Assembly (NCBI RefSeq): GCF_003633895.1
Contig: NZ_RBID01000013.1
Location: 1 to 64,000 of the forward strand
DNA: 64,000 nt
Direction: 5' to 3'
From: Vogesella indigofera
Lineage (GTDB): Bacteria > Pseudomonadota > Gammaproteobacteria > Burkholderiales > Chromobacteriaceae
In this document: positions 26,323 through 34,269 of the stretch, piece by piece
Layout of the letters: each line of letters opens with the position of its first letter
Numbering within the stretch: the stretch's first letter is position 1
Translations under genes and position numbers: made by a program
Notes under the pieces: generated by a model
Told to the model about the DNA's origin: nothing
The model's database searches: none
What the model saw: the letters and a program-made list of their open reading frames with translations, nothing else

Positions 26323-26342
26323 TTTTGTGCACTATACTGCAC
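26323..26342. promoter_or_regulatory. Palindromic operator between exporter and XRE regulator
   Basis: TTGTGCA and TGCACAA are a perfect 7-bp inverted repeat around CTATAC. The central TATACT resembles a -10 box, so a bound regulator would block transcription. A related half-site (ATTGCAC) follows 20 bp on, just before the regulator ATG. Confidence 0.6.
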
Positions 26343-26372
26343 AACTCGTTTGATGAGCAATATATTGCACTT

Positions 26373-26933
26373 ATGAGCGAACACACACCCCTGCAAGTCT
26401 TCAGCCACGTCGCCCGCAATCTGCGCGAGGCGCGCCAGCAGCGCGGACTGAGCCAGGAAAAACTGGCCGCCAGCGCCGAGGTCAGCCGCCGCATGCTGGT
26501 CAACATCGAGGCCGGCGCCAGCAATGTCAGCATCGCCACGCTGGACCGCCTCGCCAGCGCGCTGGGGCTGACCTTTTCCGAGCTGGTGCGCGCGCCCGGC
26601 AGTGACGCGCCAGTGCGGGTGTGGCAGGGCGACAGCAGTGACAGCCACGCCACCCTGCTGCACAGCCTGGCGCTGGCCGGCTGCACGCTGGAGCTGTGGC
26701 AGTGGCAGCTGGCGCCCGACGACAGCTACCTGGCCGCGCCGGACCCGGCCGGCTGCGGCGAAATCGTGGAAGTTCACAGCGGCACGCTGCAACTGGCCTA
26801 CGCCGGCGGCGAGCACACCCTGCAAGCGGGCGACACCGCCGGCTACGGCACCGAGCACGGCTACCGCTACCACAACCCAGGCACTAGCCTGCTGCGTTTC
26901 CAGCGCAGCATCGTGATGCCGGCACCCGGCTGA
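26373..26933 (+). CDS. XRE-family regulator with cupin domain
   Basis: A 186-residue regulator. The N-terminal helix-turn-helix (about 10-65) reads LSQEKLAASAEVSRRMLVNI. The C-terminal half is a small cupin (about 100-180), with EIVEVHSGTLQLAY and AGDTAGYGTEHGYRYHN. Regulators of this build often sense a small metabolite in the cupin and repress an adjacent exporter. The ATG at 26373 is chosen; a GTG at 26325 would put the operator inside the coding region. The cupin has few of the usual His metal ligands, so ligand binding without metal is possible. Confidence 0.9.
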   Translation: MSEHTPLQVFSHVARNLREARQQRGLSQEKLAASAEVSRRMLVNIEAGASNVSIATLDRLASALGLTFSELVRAPGSDAPVRVWQGDSSDSHATLLHSLALAGCTLELWQWQLAPDDSYLAAPDPAGCGEIVEVHSGTLQLAYAGGEHTLQAGDTAGYGTEHGYRYHNPGTSLLRFQRSIVMPAPG

Positions 26934-27046
26934 GGCTGCGGCCAACCCTGGCCGTCGGCCAGCCCACCATCACCGCATTTGATGGTTTTGACATAACCGG
27001 ATAGCATCAAAGTCCTCGTCACTGTCCATCCGCGATCGGAGTCACC

Positions 27047-27241
27047 ATGCGTCTGCTACTCGCCATCCTGCTGCCCTGGCTGCAGTTCTTCACCATCAAG
27101 CGCCCGTTTGCCGGCCTGTTCTGCCTGCTGCTGCAGTGCACGCTGATCGGCTGGATCCCGGCGGCGATCTGGTCGGTGTACGCGCTCAGCCAGTACAAGA
27201 CCGATCTCAAGATCAAACAGGCGCTGGCACAGGCACGCTAG
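27047..27241 (+). CDS. YqaE/Pmp3-family membrane peptide
   Basis: A 64-residue peptide with two hydrophobic helices (about 2-22 and 25-48), a polar RPF turn and the GWIPAAIWSVYAL segment. This is characteristic of the YqaE/Pmp3 family, small membrane proteins linked to stress and membrane potential. The gene is monocistronic, with a terminator 26 bp after the stop. Confidence 0.85.
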   Translation: MRLLLAILLPWLQFFTIKRPFAGLFCLLLQCTLIGWIPAAIWSVYALSQYKTDLKIKQALAQAR

Positions 27242-27266
27242 CGCGGGCGCCACGCGTCCTGTCCCG

Positions 27267-27302
27267 ATGGCCAGCCCGGCAACGACCGGCTGGCCATTTT
27301 TC
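27267..27302 (+). terminator. Terminator after the YqaE-like gene
   Basis: Stem ATGGCCAGCC / GGCTGGCCAT with a loop of about ten bases, followed by TTTTT. It isolates the anaerobic nrd genes from the gene upstream. Confidence 0.88.
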
Positions 27303-27348
27303 ATGGCGCCACACCACCACAGGCCATGCCATAAGAATTTTTGCACGC

Positions 27349-27362
27349 TTGATCCACATCAA
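27349..27362 (+). promoter_or_regulatory. Perfect FNR/ANR box upstream of nrdD
   Basis: TTGATCCACATCAA matches the consensus TTGAT-N4-ATCAA at all ten specified positions. It lies 58 bp upstream of the nrdD ATG, a position compatible with activation. This fits an oxygen-sensitive enzyme used only anaerobically. Confidence 0.85.
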
Positions 27363-27419
27363 TCACTACTACATGCTGCGTCCATACAATGCGCCAACCA
27401 CAACATATTGGAGCAAACG

Positions 27420-29141
27420 ATGTCCGCACGCCCCAGCAGCCATGTCGACGCCGTCAGCAGCATCAACGAATACCTGTCCCGTGCCGACTGGCGGGTGCAG
27501 GCCAATGCCAACCAGGGCTACAGCCTGGGCGGCCTGATCCTCAACATCGCCGGCAAGCTCACCGCCGAGTACTGGCTGAACGAAGTTTTCCCCGCCGAGG
27601 CCGCCAGTGCGCACCGCCACGGCGACCTGCACATCCACGACCTGGACATGCTGTCCGGCTACTGCGCCGGCTGGTCGCTGCGCACCCTGCTGCAGCTGGG
27701 TTTTGCCGGCGTCGGCGGCAAGGTGGAATCGGCGCCGCCGCGGCACCTGTCCAGCGCCTGCGGCCAGATCGTCAATTTCCTCGGCACGCTGCAGAACGAA
27801 TGGGCCGGCGCACAGGCGTTCAGCTCTTTCGATACCTACCTCGCCCCGTTCGTGAAAAAGGATGCGCTGGACTACGCGCAGGTGAAGCAGGCGATCCAGG
27901 AACTGATCTACAACCTGAACGTACCCAGCCGCTGGGGCACGCAGACACCGTTCACCAACCTGACCTTCGACTGGGTGTGCCCGGAAGACCTGCGCGAGCA
28001 GATTCCGGTGCTGGGCGGCGAGGAGATGCCGTTCCGCTACGGCGACTGCGGCCCCGAAATGGCGCTGATCAACCGCGCCTATATCGAGGTGATGCTGGCC
28101 GGCGACGCGCTGGGGCGGGCGTTTACCTTCCCGATCCCCACCTACAACATCACCAAGGATTTCGACTGGTACGGCGAGAACAGCGAGCTGCTGTTCGCCA
28201 TGACCGCCAAGTACGGCCTGCCCTACTTCCAGAACTTCGTGAACTCCGAGCTGGAGCCGCACATGGTGCGCAGCATGTGCTGCCGCCTGCAGCTGGACCT
28301 GCGCGAGCTGATGAAACGCGGCAACGGCCTGTTCGGCAGCGCCGAGCAGACCGGCTCGGTGGGGGTGGTCACCGTCAACTGCGCGCGCCTCGGCCACCGT
28401 TTTGCCGGTGACGAAGCGGCACTGCTGGCCGAGACCGACCGCCTGCTGAACCTGGGCCGCGAGGTGCTGGAAGCGCGCCGCAGCAAAGTGCAACAGCACA
28501 TCGACGGCGGGCTGTACCCGTACACCCGCCATTTCCTCGGCAGCCTGCGCAACCACTTCTCCACCCTGGGGGTAAACGGCATCAACGAGATGATCCGCAA
28601 CTTCAGCGCCGACGCCCACGACATCACCAGCGACTGGGGTCATGATTTTGCCTGCCGCTACCTGGACCACATCCGTGCGCGCATGGTCGAGTTCCAGCAG
28701 GCCACCGGCCACCTGTACAACCTGGAAGCCACGCCGGCGGAAGGCACCACCTACCGCTTCGCCCGCGAGGACAACAAGCGCTACCCCGGCATCCTGCAGG
28801 CCGGCACGCCGCAGCAGCCGTACTACACCAACTCCAGCCAGCTGCCGGTGGGCTTTACCGACGACCCGTTCGAGGCGCTGCTGCGCCAGGACGAACTGCA
28901 ACGCAAATACACCGGCGGCACCGTGCTGCACCTGTATATGAGCGAGGCGGTGAGCAGCGCCGACGCCTGCCGCCAGCTGGTGAAGCGCGCGCTGGAAAAC
29001 TTCCGCCTGCCCTACATCACCATCACGCCGACGTTCTCGATCTGCCCGACGCACGGCTACCTGTCCGGACGACACGACTTCTGCCCGAAGTGCGATGCCG
29101 AGCTGATCGAGAAAAAACGCCAGGCCGCCTGCACCCCGTAG
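27420..29141 (+). CDS. nrdD: Anaerobic ribonucleoside-triphosphate reductase, catalytic chain lacking the glycyl radical domain
   Basis: A 573-residue class III ribonucleotide reductase that makes dNTPs without oxygen. The barrel is complete: HIHDLDMLSGYCAGWSL near residue 72, the active-site Cys in SSACGQIVNF near 116, and CCRLQLDLREL and TGSVGVVTVNCARLG further on. The C-terminal zinc region reads SICPTHGYL...FCPKCDAEL. The usual glycyl radical motif is absent. The protein stops at KRQAACTP, and the stop codon TAG is the first part of a REP-like repeat. The missing domain is encoded by the next gene. The ATG at 27420 follows GGAGCAAACG; an upstream in-frame start at 27267 would run through the terminator and FNR box. 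Confidence 0.93.
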   Translation: MSARPSSHVDAVSSINEYLSRADWRVQANANQGYSLGGLILNIAGKLTAEYWLNEVFPAEAASAHRHGDLHIHDLDMLSGYCAGWSLRTLLQLGFAGVGGKVESAPPRHLSSACGQIVNFLGTLQNEWAGAQAFSSFDTYLAPFVKKDALDYAQVKQAIQELIYNLNVPSRWGTQTPFTNLTFDWVCPEDLREQIPVLGGEEMPFRYGDCGPEMALINRAYIEVMLAGDALGRAFTFPIPTYNITKDFDWYGENSELLFAMTAKYGLPYFQNFVNSELEPHMVRSMCCRLQLDLRELMKRGNGLFGSAEQTGSVGVVTVNCARLGHRFAGDEAALLAETDRLLNLGREVLEARRSKVQQHIDGGLYPYTRHFLGSLRNHFSTLGVNGINEMIRNFSADAHDITSDWGHDFACRYLDHIRARMVEFQQATGHLYNLEATPAEGTTYRFAREDNKRYPGILQAGTPQQPYYTNSSQLPVGFTDDPFEALLRQDELQRKYTGGTVLHLYMSEAVSSADACRQLVKRALENFRLPYITITPTFSICPTHGYLSGRHDFCPKCDAELIEKKRQAACTP

Positions 29142-29224
29142 CCCGGATAAGCGAAGTACATCCGGGGAAATTGCATGTCCTCACGGCAGTCTCCCCGGAT
29201 GCGCCTGCGGCTTATCCGGGCGAC
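29138..29224. repeat. REP-like inverted repeat ending nrdD
   Basis: The outer arms GTAGCCCGGATAAGC and GCTTATCCGGGCGAC pair, with an inner pair CATCCGGGGA / TCCCCGGATG. The TAG stop codon of nrdD (29139-29141) belongs to the left arm. The element may also act as a weak transcription barrier between the two nrd parts. Confidence 0.75.
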
Positions 29225-29341
29225 GTGAGGCGAATCGTCAAGTGCGGTGACAGGCGCACAGCAGCCTGCCTAACAGCAACCCCAGACCAACAACACAGAG
29301 CCAATCCGCCGCCATGCGGCCAACCTTTGAAAGGAAACACC

Positions 29342-29503
29342 ATGCAACAGCAGCAAACCATCGAGCTGAAAGACGAAGAACGCACCCGCTGCGAGGTGTG
29401 GACGCGAGTGATGGGCTACCACCGCCCGGTGGCCTCGTTCAATACCGGCAAACAGGGCGAGTTCCATGAACGCTGCCACTTCGACGAACAGCGCGCCGGC
29501 TGA
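29342..29503 (+). CDS. Stand-alone glycyl radical domain of class III ribonucleotide reductase
   Basis: A 53-residue protein that is essentially only the C-terminal glycyl radical loop of NrdD: TRCEVWTRVMGYHRP, with the radical Gly at about residue 25, followed by SFNTGKQGEFHERCHF. It has its own start and a strong Shine-Dalgarno (AAAGGAAACACC). It is in a different frame from nrdD and lies 200 bp downstream. A longer frame starting at 29090 overlaps nrdD and is not credible. The stop overlaps the start of nrdG by 38 nt. The working enzyme probably assembles the radical domain in trans, as GrcA does for pyruvate formate-lyase. Confidence 0.88.
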   Translation: MQQQQTIELKDEERTRCEVWTRVMGYHRPVASFNTGKQGEFHERCHFDEQRAG

Positions 29504-30191
29504 GCGCGCCCGCATCGGCGGCTGGCAGCCGTTCTCGGCCTGCGACTGGCCGGGCCGGCTGGCCGCGGTGGTGTTCCTGGCCGGCTGCCCGTGGCGCTGC
29601 GGCTACTGCCACAACCCCGGCCTGCTGCAGCGCCGCCACGGCCAGACAAGTTGGCCGCAGCTGCGCGCGCAATTGCAGGCGCGGCGCGGCCTGCTGGACG
29701 GGGTGGTGTTCTCCGGCGGCGAGCCGCTGAGCGAGCCGGCCTTGCCCGCACTGCTGGCCGAAGTGCGGGCACTGGGCTTTGCCACCGGCCTGCACAGCGG
29801 CGGCAGTCACCCGCAACGGCTGGCTGCGGTGTTGCCGCTATTGGACTGGGTCGGGCTGGACATCAAGACCCTGCCGCCGCAGTACCCGGCCATCACCGCG
29901 GTGGCCGGCAGCGGCGAGCGTGCCGCCGCCAGCCTGGCGCTGCTGCAAGCCAGCGGCGTCGCCTACGAATGCCGCAGCACCCTCCACCCGGCGCTGCACG
30001 ACGACAGCACGCTGACCCAGCTGGCCGCGTGGCTGGCCCAGCGTGGCGTGCGCCACTACGCCTGGCAGCTGCTGCGCCCCGGCCCGCAACTGCCGCAGCC
30101 GTTTTCCCCCATCGCCGCAGGCTGGCCGGCGCCGGCGCTGCAGGCGGCGGTAGCCGGCCATTTTGCACACTTTGAAGTGCGCACCGGCTAG
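29466..30191 (+). CDS. nrdG: Anaerobic ribonucleotide reductase activating enzyme (radical SAM)
   Basis: A 241-residue radical SAM protein that installs the glycyl radical on the reductase using S-adenosylmethionine and a [4Fe-4S] cluster. The cluster motif CPWRCGYCHN (CX3CX2C) is at about residues 41-50. The SAM-binding FSGGEPL follows near residue 80. It is the longer NrdG type, of about 230 residues, seen with the Pseudomonas-like NrdD. It overlaps the glycyl radical domain gene by 38 nt, so the two are tightly coupled. A motif copy at 29650 is in the coding region. Confidence 0.93.
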   Translation: MNAATSTNSAPAERARIGGWQPFSACDWPGRLAAVVFLAGCPWRCGYCHNPGLLQRRHGQTSWPQLRAQLQARRGLLDGVVFSGGEPLSEPALPALLAEVRALGFATGLHSGGSHPQRLAAVLPLLDWVGLDIKTLPPQYPAITAVAGSGERAAASLALLQASGVAYECRSTLHPALHDDSTLTQLAAWLAQRGVRHYAWQLLRPGPQLPQPFSPIAAGWPAPALQAAVAGHFAHFEVRTG

Positions 30192-30397
30192 CTGAGGCCA
30201 AGCTTGGCCACCGCCGCAGTGCCCGCAGCACCGCCAGCTGGTGACAGCGCAGTTACGGCAGCCCGCAAGCCGCCAGCAACGGCATACGGCGTCACAGCCC
30301 CCCCGTTTCTCCGGCAACAAAAAGGCACAACGTCCGTTGGCGGACATTGTGCCGGTATGCGCCCACCACGGCAGTCGCGGTAAGGGGCGGGAAAAAC

Positions 30398-30425
30398 AAA
30401 AAACCCCGCCGTAGCGGGGTTTTTA
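30398..30425 (-). terminator. Terminator of the cold-shock gene
   Basis: Stem AAAAACCCCGC / GCGGGGTTTTT around CGTA. Read on the minus strand it ends in a T-run (GGGGTTTTTTGTTTTTCC), about 20 bp past the csp stop. It may also stop transcription from nrdG on the other strand. Confidence 0.9.
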
Positions 30426-30442
30426 TCAAACGCTGTAAAAAA

Positions 30443-30646
30443 TTACAGAGCCTGGATATTGGTGGCTTGTGGGCCTTTTTGACCCATACCTGGGGTGTAG
30501 CTAACTTTCTGGCCTTCGGTCAGCGATTTGAAGCCTTCCGAGCGCACTTCGGAGAAGTGAGCGAACAGGTCGTTGCCGCCTGCATCTGGAGTGATGAAGC
30601 CAAAGCCTTTTGCATCGTTAAACCATTTAACGGTACCAGTTTCCAT
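30443..30646 (-). CDS. CspA-family cold-shock protein
   Basis: A 67-residue single cold-shock domain that binds RNA and single-stranded DNA. Both RNP motifs are intact: KGFGFITPD (RNP1, about residues 13-21) and DLFAHFS (RNP2, about 27-33). The C terminus [12 protein letters not shown] is typical. The ATG at 30646 is preceded by AAAGGAATTAAAA, a good site; an upstream in-frame start at 30679 adds 11 residues that do not belong to the family. The long leader and separate promoter match cspA-type genes. Confidence 0.96.
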   Translation of the reverse strand: METGTVKWFNDAKGFGFITPDAGGNDLFAHFSEVRSEGFKSLTEGQKVSYTPGMGQKGPQATNIQAL

Positions 30647-30791
30647 TTTTAATTCCTTTAAAACGAGATTGACGGGCAATTGCCCAGGTGCATGACGATC
30701 AAGGAATCAAACCGGTAACAATGACGTGCCGCTTTTGAGGTGGATCAACGATGTCGCAAGCAATCTGCTGCTTGAAGGTCCTGCCAGCACC

Positions 30792-30820
30792 GTTATACGC
30801 AGCATCCCTCCCCCGGTCAA
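30792..30820 (-). promoter_or_regulatory. Sigma-70 promoter of csp with a long 5' leader
   Basis: On the minus strand: TTGACC (30815-30820), a 17-bp spacer, TATAAC (30792-30797). The predicted start near 30785 gives a leader of about 140 nt before the ATG, the size of the thermosensing cspA leader. The flanking region upstream is AT-rich. Confidence 0.75.
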
Positions 30821-31079
30821 CGATTAATTGAATTTATTTTTGTTTTACCCTTAATAAATCCCATAAAAGCCAGCAAGCGCTCGTCCGCGCCCGGCGGCGG
30901 CGGCCAGTACAGCACAGCGGCACTGCTGTTTGCTCGCCGCTGATGCCATGCCGCTACGGCAAGCAGGCTTGTATTCCGGCGCATCTTTACCTATGCCAAA
31001 TGCACGGGCTGGCGACATTGAAACTGCTTGCCGCGCTGAAAGCTAGTTGAAAGCTTGACCACCCTATAATTTGCTCGCC

Positions 31080-31170
31080 CCACCTGAGGTGGCGTGACCT
31101 GCACGGCAGGCAACGTCAGGCCTCAGGGGACGCACAGGGTGAGGAGCCAAGCTCCCGCTGATGCCACCTC
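31080..31170 (+). promoter_or_regulatory. Structured leader upstream of tctC with alternative pairings
   Basis: CCACCTGAGGTGG (31080-31092) is a 13-nt local palindrome. Its right part GAGGTGG (31086-31092) can instead pair with CCACCTC (31164-31170). GGAGCCAAGCTCC (31143-31155) forms a small hairpin between them. Two mutually exclusive folds suggest an attenuator or other leader RNA control. No known riboswitch was recognised. The rest of 30821-31209 shows no gene. Confidence 0.4.
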
Positions 31171-31209
31171 GGCATACACAACAATATGCAACACTCCGGA
31201 GATTACACA

Positions 31210-32163
31210 ATGAAACTGTCGAAACTGTTCGTAAGCTGCCTGCTGGCGGTCACCCCGTTTGTCGCCCAGGCCCAGGTAGAGCAATTCAAGATCATGGCGC
31301 CGGCCAACCCGGGCGGCGGCTTTGACACCATCGCCCGTACCCTCGGCGAAGCGCTGCAGGCGTCCGGCCAGGCCAAGAGCGTGGTGGTCGAGAACAAGGC
31401 CGGGGCCGGTGGGGCCATCGGCATGGCACAGTTCGTCAATAACGAAAAAGGCAACCCGCACGCGCTGCTGGTGGCCGGTGCCGTCACCGTCGGCGCGCTG
31501 GAAACCAACAAGTCGCCGGTCAACTTCGGCATGGTGACCCCGATCTCGCGCCTGATGGGTGAGTTCAACGTCATCGTGGTGCCGACCGCCTCGCCGTTCA
31601 AGAACCTGAAAGACCTGATGGCCGCCTACAAGGCGAAACCGGGTGCGGTGAGCATCGGCGGCGGCTCGGCCGGTGGCATCGACCACATCATGGCCAGCCT
31701 GATGTCGGAGAAAGCCGGCGTTGATCCCGACAAGCTGAACTACATCCCGTTCGCCGGCGGCGGCGAGGGCAAGGCGGCCATCCTCGGCAACCAGATCTCC
31801 GCCTACATCAGCGGCTACGGCGAACTGGCCGACCTGATCAAGGCCGGCAAGGTGCGCGCGCTGGGCATCTCCGCCTCCACCCGCAACGCCGACATCCCGG
31901 TAGCGACCATGCGCGAACAGGGCACCGACGTGGTGGTGTACAACTGGCGCGGCGTGTTTGGTGCCCCCGGCATCACCCCCGCCCAGCGCAACGAGCTGAT
32001 CAAGATGGTGGAAACCGCGGTCAAGTCGCCAAGCTGGAAAGCCAAGGCCGAGAAGATGGAATGGCTGGACATGCTGCAGAGCGGCGACAGTTTCAAGGCC
32101 TTCCTCAACGAAGACATCAAGCGCACCGCGGCCATCGTCAAGAAACTGAAGCTGGGTAACTAA
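31210..32163 (+). CDS. tctC: Tripartite tricarboxylate transporter, periplasmic binding protein TctC
   Basis: A 317-residue Bug-family binding protein. A signal peptide (about 1-22, ending AQA) precedes the mature domain. The ligand-loop signatures PANPGGGFDTIART and ENKAGAGGAIGM mark the TctC family, which captures citrate or other carboxylates. The ATG at 31210 follows GGAGATTACACA. It is first in a three-gene operon with tctB and tctA, preceded by a structured leader. The substrate is probably a di- or tricarboxylate but cannot be fixed from the sequence. Confidence 0.94.
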   Translation: MKLSKLFVSCLLAVTPFVAQAQVEQFKIMAPANPGGGFDTIARTLGEALQASGQAKSVVVENKAGAGGAIGMAQFVNNEKGNPHALLVAGAVTVGALETNKSPVNFGMVTPISRLMGEFNVIVVPTASPFKNLKDLMAAYKAKPGAVSIGGGSAGGIDHIMASLMSEKAGVDPDKLNYIPFAGGGEGKAAILGNQISAYISGYGELADLIKAGKVRALGISASTRNADIPVATMREQGTDVVVYNWRGVFGAPGITPAQRNELIKMVETAVKSPSWKAKAEKMEWLDMLQSGDSFKAFLNEDIKRTAAIVKKLKLGN

Positions 32164-32166
32164 GCC

Positions 32167-32679
32167 ATGATCAAGCGCGTAACCGGCGAGCAGCTGCTCG
32201 CCATCGGGATCATCCTGATCGGCCTGGTGATGGCCTGGCAGATCGGCGATATCCCTGAGGAGGCCGGTTATGCCGGCATCGGTCCGCGCTTCTTTCCTTC
32301 GCTGGTGGTGGCCGGTCTGATCGTTGCCGGGGGCGCGTTGCTGATGCAGCGCCGCCACCGTAACGGGCCGGACACCATCCTCAGCGCAGGCGAAGACGAC
32401 ACGGAACAACTGGAAGCGGAAGAAGCCGCCGTACGCGGCGAGGCCAACTGGAACATGTTCATCATTGCCAGCGGCAGCCTGCTGGCGCACATGGCGCTGA
32501 TCGGCCTTGTCGGCTTTACCCTGGCCGGCACCTTCCTCTGCTTCGGCATCTGCCGCGCGCTGGAGACACGCCGTCCGGCGCTGGATCTGGTGCTGTCCTT
32601 CCTGCTGGCCCTCGGCCTGTTTCACTTGTTCAAGACGCTGGGGCTGAACCTGCCGGCGTTGATCACGGGGGTGCTGTAA
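32167..32679 (+). CDS. tctB: Tripartite tricarboxylate transporter, small membrane subunit TctB
   Basis: A 170-residue inner-membrane protein with four predicted helices (about 10-28, 40-60, 98-125 and 138-165) and a hydrophilic acidic loop between the second and third. The early IPEEAGYAGIGPRFFP segment is typical of TctB. It starts 3 bp after tctC and ends directly before tctA, so it is translationally coupled at both sides. Confidence 0.93.
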   Translation: MIKRVTGEQLLAIGIILIGLVMAWQIGDIPEEAGYAGIGPRFFPSLVVAGLIVAGGALLMQRRHRNGPDTILSAGEDDTEQLEAEEAAVRGEANWNMFIIASGSLLAHMALIGLVGFTLAGTFLCFGICRALETRRPALDLVLSFLLALGLFHLFKTLGLNLPALITGVL

Positions 32680-34188
32680 ATGGATTCCTTGAATGCCCTG
32701 TTCAGTCTGGGGTTTGCCACCGCGCTGACCCCGGCCAACCTGCTGTGGGCGCTGCTCGGCTGCACGCTGGGCACCGCCATCGGCGTGCTGCCCGGCGTCG
32801 GCCCGGCGGTGACCGTGGCGCTGCTGCTGCCGGTGACGCAAAGCGTCGACCCCACCGGCGCGCTGATCATGCTGGCCGGTGTCTACTACGGCGCCATGTT
32901 CGGCGGTTCCACCACCTCCATCCTGCTCAACACCCCGGGTGAAGCCGGCTCCATCGTGTCGGCGCTGGAAGGCAACAAGATGGCGAAGATGGGGCGCGCC
33001 GGTCCGGCGCTGTCCACCGCCGCCATCGGCTCCTTCGTCGCCGGTTCCATTGCCACCGTGCTGCTGACATTGCTGGCGCCGGTGATCGCCGGCTTCGCGC
33101 TGCAGCTGGGGCCGGTGGAAACCTTCGCGCTGATGATGCTGACCTTCGCCGCGGTATCGGCAGTGCTCGGCAACTCGCCACTGAAGGGCTTCATCGCGCT
33201 GTTGCTGGGCCTGTCGATGGGCCTAATCGGCATCGAGGGCCAGTCGGGACAGTCGCGCTTCACCTTCGGGCTGCTGCCGCTGATCGACGGCATCGACATC
33301 GTGGTGGTGGCCATGGGCCTGTTCGCGGTGGGCGAGACGCTGTACACCGCCACCTACGAGAACAAGATCGCCGGCCGCATCGAATCGCTGAAGGGCAGCT
33401 TCTGGATGAGCAAGGACGACTGGAAACGCTCGTGGAAACCGTGGTTGCGCGGTACCGCCATCGGCTTCCCGTTCGGCACCCTGCCGGCCGGCGGCACCGA
33501 GATGCCGACCTTCCTGTCCTACTCCGCCGAGCGCAAGCTGGCCGACGAGAAAACGCGCAAGCAGTTCGGCAAGGGCGCCATCGAAGGCGTGGCCGGACCG
33601 GAAGCGGCCAACAACGCCGCGGTCACCGGCACGCTGGTGCCGCTGCTGACGCTGGGCATCCCGACCTCGGCCACCGCCGCCATCATGCTGTCTGCGTTCC
33701 AGCAGTACAACATCGTGCCCGGCCCGCTGCTGTTCGATACCAACCCGGAACTGGTGTGGGGCCTGATCGCCTCGCTGTACATCGGCAACGTGATGCTGCT
33801 GGTGCTGAACCTGCCGCTGGTCGGCCTGTGGGTGCAGTTCCTGAAAGTGCCGCGCCCGCTGCTCTATGGCGGCATCATCGTGCTGGCCACCATGGGTGCC
33901 TACGCGCTGCGACAGAGCTGGTTCGACCTGATGCTGCTCTATATAATCGGCGTGTTGGGCTTCCTGATGCGGCGCTTCGACTTCCCGGTGGTACCACTGG
34001 TGGTCGGCCTGATCGTCGGGCCGATGGCGGAGAAACACTTCCGCCGCGCCATGTCGATCAACGAGGGTGACCTGACCGTGTTCCTGACGCACCCGATCTC
34101 GCTGGTCATCCTGCTGGTCACCGCCGCCATCCTGGTGGTACCGCCGCTGATGAAACGCCGCCAGGCCCTGCTGGACAGCGCACGTTAA
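32680..34188 (+). CDS. tctA: Tripartite tricarboxylate transporter, large membrane subunit TctA
   Basis: A 502-residue permease with about eleven or twelve helices. Family signatures are visible: [17 protein letters not shown] near residue 38, [20 protein letters not shown] near 68, and [15 protein letters not shown] near 325. The ATG abuts the tctB stop (TAAATG). It completes the operon. A strong terminator follows 13 bp after the stop. The two-component genes tctDE, likely regulators of this transporter, lie 6 kb downstream and not next to it. Confidence 0.95.
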   Translation: MDSLNALFSLGFATALTPANLLWALLGCTLGTAIGVLPGVGPAVTVALLLPVTQSVDPTGALIMLAGVYYGAMFGGSTTSILLNTPGEAGSIVSALEGNKMAKMGRAGPALSTAAIGSFVAGSIATVLLTLLAPVIAGFALQLGPVETFALMMLTFAAVSAVLGNSPLKGFIALLLGLSMGLIGIEGQSGQSRFTFGLLPLIDGIDIVVVAMGLFAVGETLYTATYENKIAGRIESLKGSFWMSKDDWKRSWKPWLRGTAIGFPFGTLPAGGTEMPTFLSYSAERKLADEKTRKQFGKGAIEGVAGPEAANNAAVTGTLVPLLTLGIPTSATAAIMLSAFQQYNIVPGPLLFDTNPELVWGLIASLYIGNVMLLVLNLPLVGLWVQFLKVPRPLLYGGIIVLATMGAYALRQSWFDLMLLYIIGVLGFLMRRFDFPVVPLVVGLIVGPMAEKHFRRAMSINEGDLTVFLTHPISLVILLVTAAILVVPPLMKRRQALLDSAR

Positions 34189-34200
34189 ACCAAACCTCCC

Positions 34201-34237
34201 GGGACACCTGGCGCTTTGCTGGCCAGGTGTCCTTTTA
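34201..34237 (+). terminator. Terminator of the tct operon
   Basis: Stem GGACACCTGGC / GCCAGGTGTCC with a loop around TTTGCTG, then TTTTAATT. It starts 13 bp after the tctA stop. Confidence 0.92.
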
Positions 34238-34269
34238 ATTGACACTTTTCACTGCACAAGGACAACACA

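Noticed and set aside
27420-29141. nrdD as a pseudogene because it lacks the radical motif
   Set aside because: The frame is intact, the motif exists as a separate gene with a good ribosome binding site, and nrdG follows in coupled arrangement. A working split enzyme is more likely.
31055-31070. Promoter TTGACC...TATAAT before tctC
   Set aside because: The hexamers are only 4 bp apart. No correctly spaced -35 box was found for the TATAAT at 31065, so I did not list a promoter.
34238-34269. Manganese (yybP-ykoY) riboswitch before the TerC gene
   Set aside because: Only about 30 bp separate the tct terminator from the start codon, too little for the riboswitch.
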